From Agarophyton chilense (lineage: Eukaryota; Rhodophyta; Florideophyceae; Gracilariales; Gracilariaceae), in the NCBI GenBank assembly GCA_030374765.1, contig JARGXX010000100.1:1302001-1366000 (forward strand): a stretch of 64,000 bases of DNA, read 5' to 3'. The translations under genes were made by a program, and so were the position numbers. Within the stretch, counting starts at the first letter, position 1; the number at the start of each line of letters is the position of its first letter. Below are positions 63,201 through 64,000 of this stretch, piece by piece. Below the pieces are notes generated by a model. The model ran no database searches. It saw nothing but the letters and a program-made list of their open reading frames with translations, and was not told where the DNA came from.

Positions 63201-64000
63201 ATGGATCGTGAGAACGGAAGTGGTTCCAAGCGACCTCACCCGAATTCTAGTGAGGCAAATAAGAGACGGCGAGTTTTAGAAGAAGAAAACCCAATCCCAG
63301 AAATTCAATTGAGGTCGTCTGACACTCCATTCCCTTCCACGGCTGTTCCAAGCACGGCGGGTAACTCTCAAAGAGTAAACAAAGGGTCCATTTCGTTCTT
63401 GCTCAATGAAGAGCCAATTCCTAGCTTTAGTCTCCCTTCTCACGGAGGAATGGCGGGCCCGAGCAGTGGAATTTCTCCTTGGACAAGAATGACAGTGTCA
63501 GGTAAAGAACTCTCATCTCGAAGAGAAATGACTGGACAAAGAAGTGGACTACCTTCTCAGCTAGAAGGGACGGGGAGAAGGAGCGGCTGCCCCTCCGCTA
63601 TTGCATCCATCTCACAGGACACAAATGAGCACATTCCTCAAAACAGAAGGGGGTCTAAGTACAGCTGTCGCAGTTGTGAGTATGAAACGACTCAGCCAAG
63701 CTTCTTGAAAAGACATGAAGTGTCTCATCTGCCATATGAGTCGCGCAGATTTGCTTGTGAAACTTGTGGTGTAAGGTTTGCGCGGAAGGTCGGTCTAGTC
63801 CAACACAAGGTTATTCATGATCGGAATAGAGAGCGCTTCAGGTGCGATAAGTGCAATGAAACATTTGTGCAAAAAAAGAATCTGCTGTATCACATCCGGC
63901 GAGCCCATCCACAATCGAAGTACACATGCCATCAATGCCAGAAAAGTTTCCTTCAAGAACAACAATTGGAGAGTCACAAGCTTATGCATCACTCAAGCGG
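63201..64000 (+). CDS. C2H2 zinc-finger protein, 5' part (runs off the window)
   Basis: The frame opens at ATG 63201 (MDRENGSGSKRPH) and is uninterrupted to the window edge, 266 residues. A basic cluster KRRR (21-24) may be a nuclear localisation signal. A short conserved-looking motif, SISFLLNEEPIPSF (63-76), lies in a Ser/Pro-rich N-terminal region. Four C2H2 fingers follow at residues 156-176, 186-206, 215-236 and 243-263, each C-x2-C-x12-H-x3/4-H. It is probably a nuclear DNA-binding regulator. The first stop is beyond the window, so further fingers may exist. Codon use resembles the secreted gene at 2362, not the GC-rich vWA gene. No intron signal is evident. Confidence 0.75.
   Translation, partial: MDRENGSGSKRPHPNSSEANKRRRVLEEENPIPEIQLRSSDTPFPSTAVPSTAGNSQRVNKGSISFLLNEEPIPSFSLPSHGGMAGPSSGISPWTRMTVSGKELSSRREMTGQRSGLPSQLEGTGRRSGCPSAIASISQDTNEHIPQNRRGSKYSCRSCEYETTQPSFLKRHEVSHLPYESRRFACETCGVRFARKVGLVQHKVIHDRNRERFRCDKCNETFVQKKNLLYHIRRAHPQSKYTCHQCQKSFLQEQQLESHKLMHHSS

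Noticed and set aside
1-64000. CRISPR arrays, rRNA genes, complete tRNA genes, bacterial operons
   Set aside because: No regularly spaced repeats, no rRNA signature blocks, and no cloverleaf that pairs properly were seen by eye.

Overview
This window looks like nuclear DNA of a eukaryotic microbe or alga. It has no operons or bacterial genes, and host reading frames are few, small and interrupted. About 41 kb (roughly 6.0-47.5 kb) is a pile-up of nested LTR retrotransposons. The Gypsy elements carry chromodomain-type tails and the Copia-like elements use a half-tRNA primer. I think of lineages such as red algae or oomycete-type protists, but nothing here fixes the species.

Layout. 0-6 kb: host-like DNA with three copies of a dispersed repeat (R1; one copy carries an apparent 210-nt intron that another lacks), a small secreted protein with two six-cysteine modules (2362-2727), pieces of an unknown minus-strand gene (3640-4269) and a possible tiny secreted peptide (5225-5383). 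6.0-38.4 kb: Copia-A1 (minus, 6862-13405), a decayed Gypsy G1 with an antisense reading frame (13406-23263), truncated Copia-B1, Copia-C and Copia-A2 (plus, 28243-34790), then Copia-B2. 38.4-47.5 kb: Gypsy G2, split inside its integrase by Gypsy G3 (40978-46297), which has 241-bp LTRs and a near-perfect 5-bp target duplication.

47.5-64 kb: mostly gene-poor. It holds paired perfect hairpins beside a TATA box, a GC-rich island encoding a secreted von Willebrand A-domain protein (50767-51585, minus), a 113-bp tandem duplication upstream of it, a hAT-transposase-like fragment, a second dispersed repeat (R2), a roughly 3-kb decayed locus that starts with an Ulp1/C48-type cysteine protease domain (56.1-59.2 kb), and the start of a C2H2 zinc-finger gene that runs off the right edge (63201 onward).

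How the parts work together: each retroelement encodes gag (particle), protease, integrase and reverse transcriptase/RNase H. Copia-A separates gag from pol by one in-frame UAA kept in both copies. Copia-B carries a Tudor-like module between integrase and reverse transcriptase. Almost every element is broken by stops, frameshifts or truncation; only the Copia-A2 pol frame is long and open. All family names here are my own labels, and all similarity calls come from reading motifs by eye.
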